60,546 nucleotides of DNA from Poteriospumella lacustris (Eukaryota > Sar > Chrysophyceae > Chromulinales > Dinobryaceae): NCBI GenBank assembly GCA_008000375.1, contig SMOI01000201.1:1-60546 (forward strand), written 5' to 3'. A program made the translations under genes and the position numbers. The notes under the pieces are model-generated. The model searched no databases. It had not been told where the DNA came from and saw only the letters and a list, made by a program, of their open reading frames with translations. This document shows, piece after piece, positions 60,398 to 60,546 of the stretch (position 1 is the stretch's first letter; every line of letters begins with the position of its first letter).

Positions 60398-60546
60398 GTA
60401 TCCGCAGGAAATTACACGGTGTCCACTACATTCAACTGGTGCATTGACCCCGACCGGGCTCTCGATCCTCACCAGACGAGACTGGCGACCACAGAGGCGG
60501 ATGGGTCAAACATGGAAAAGTAACCGCAAGGAAACGAAAACACAGC
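60398..60546 (-). repeat. Inverted duplication 3, right arm (cut by window end)
   Basis: Reverse complement of 59952-60100, still matching at the last base of the window, so the arm continues beyond it. By analogy with the other two duplications it may lead into a minus-strand copy of the kinase gene. Confidence 0.9.

Noticed and set aside
1-60546. CRISPR arrays, bacterial operons, insertion sequences, tRNA or rRNA genes
   Set aside because: No regularly spaced repeats with unique spacers, no transposase, and no tRNA arm pattern that I could fold by eye. The spliced genes and gene content are eukaryotic nuclear.

Overview
This is a gene-dense nuclear segment of a unicellular eukaryote. All three stop codons are used in the standard code. 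Spliceosomal introns are short (about 57-126 nt), GT-AG, and usually begin GTA. The core genes are eukaryotic: CNOT11, SURF2, RPL11, RPA2, ARPC2, PUS1, TBP, METTL23, UFD1-like, a calcineurin-B-like EF-hand protein and CaMK-type kinases. I cannot place the lineage firmly. A FYVE-type zinc finger fused to kinases, the repeated NWxLAxGQ protein, an HTKGV-type glycosyltransferase, and N-terminal signal-like leaders on a UFD1-like protein and a YeeZ-type epimerase lean towards a stramenopile or another lineage with a secondary plastid. That is an inference only.

Layout. 0.1-6.4 kb: end of CNOT11, SURF2, then a large inverted duplication holding two identical tail-to-tail RPL11 genes, followed by a SURF2 tail remnant and an LRR gene. 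6.6-9.7 kb: a second inverted duplication with two identical tail-to-tail RPA2 genes. 9.8-14.6 kb: a DUF3883 protein, a GUCD1-like protein and ARPC2. 15.2-27.2 kb: a GC-rich island with a two-domain FUSC-like membrane protein facing a six-exon gene that fuses an Asteroid/FEN-type nuclease to a DExH helicase (1999 aa). 27.8-44.6 kb: a four-repeat protein, a nine-repeat Ig-like protein, a secretory unknown, a glycosyltransferase, a YeeZ-type epimerase, a PLAC8 protein, a BspA/DUF285 protein, PUS1, an EF-hand protein and an unknown. 45.4-53.8 kb: METTL23-like, AzgA-like permease, TBP, a YqaJ-like nuclease and the UFD1-like protein. 54.0-59.8 kb: a head-to-head pair of CaMK-type kinase genes sharing a perfect 361-bp tract. 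59.95-60.55 kb: the loop of a third inverted repeat, cut by the window edge.

The strongest structural theme is inverted duplication. Three separate inverted repeats have spacers of about 170-330 bp. In the two complete ones the innermost arm sequence, carrying a whole gene with introns, is identical while the outer parts have diverged. A 361-bp identical patch is also shared by two inverted, otherwise diverged kinase genes. Together these point to recurrent gene conversion between inverted copies. The strongest protein finding is the nuclease-helicase fusion. All five of its splice junctions keep frame, every expected nuclease acid is present, and the helicase Walker A motif is completed across an intron.
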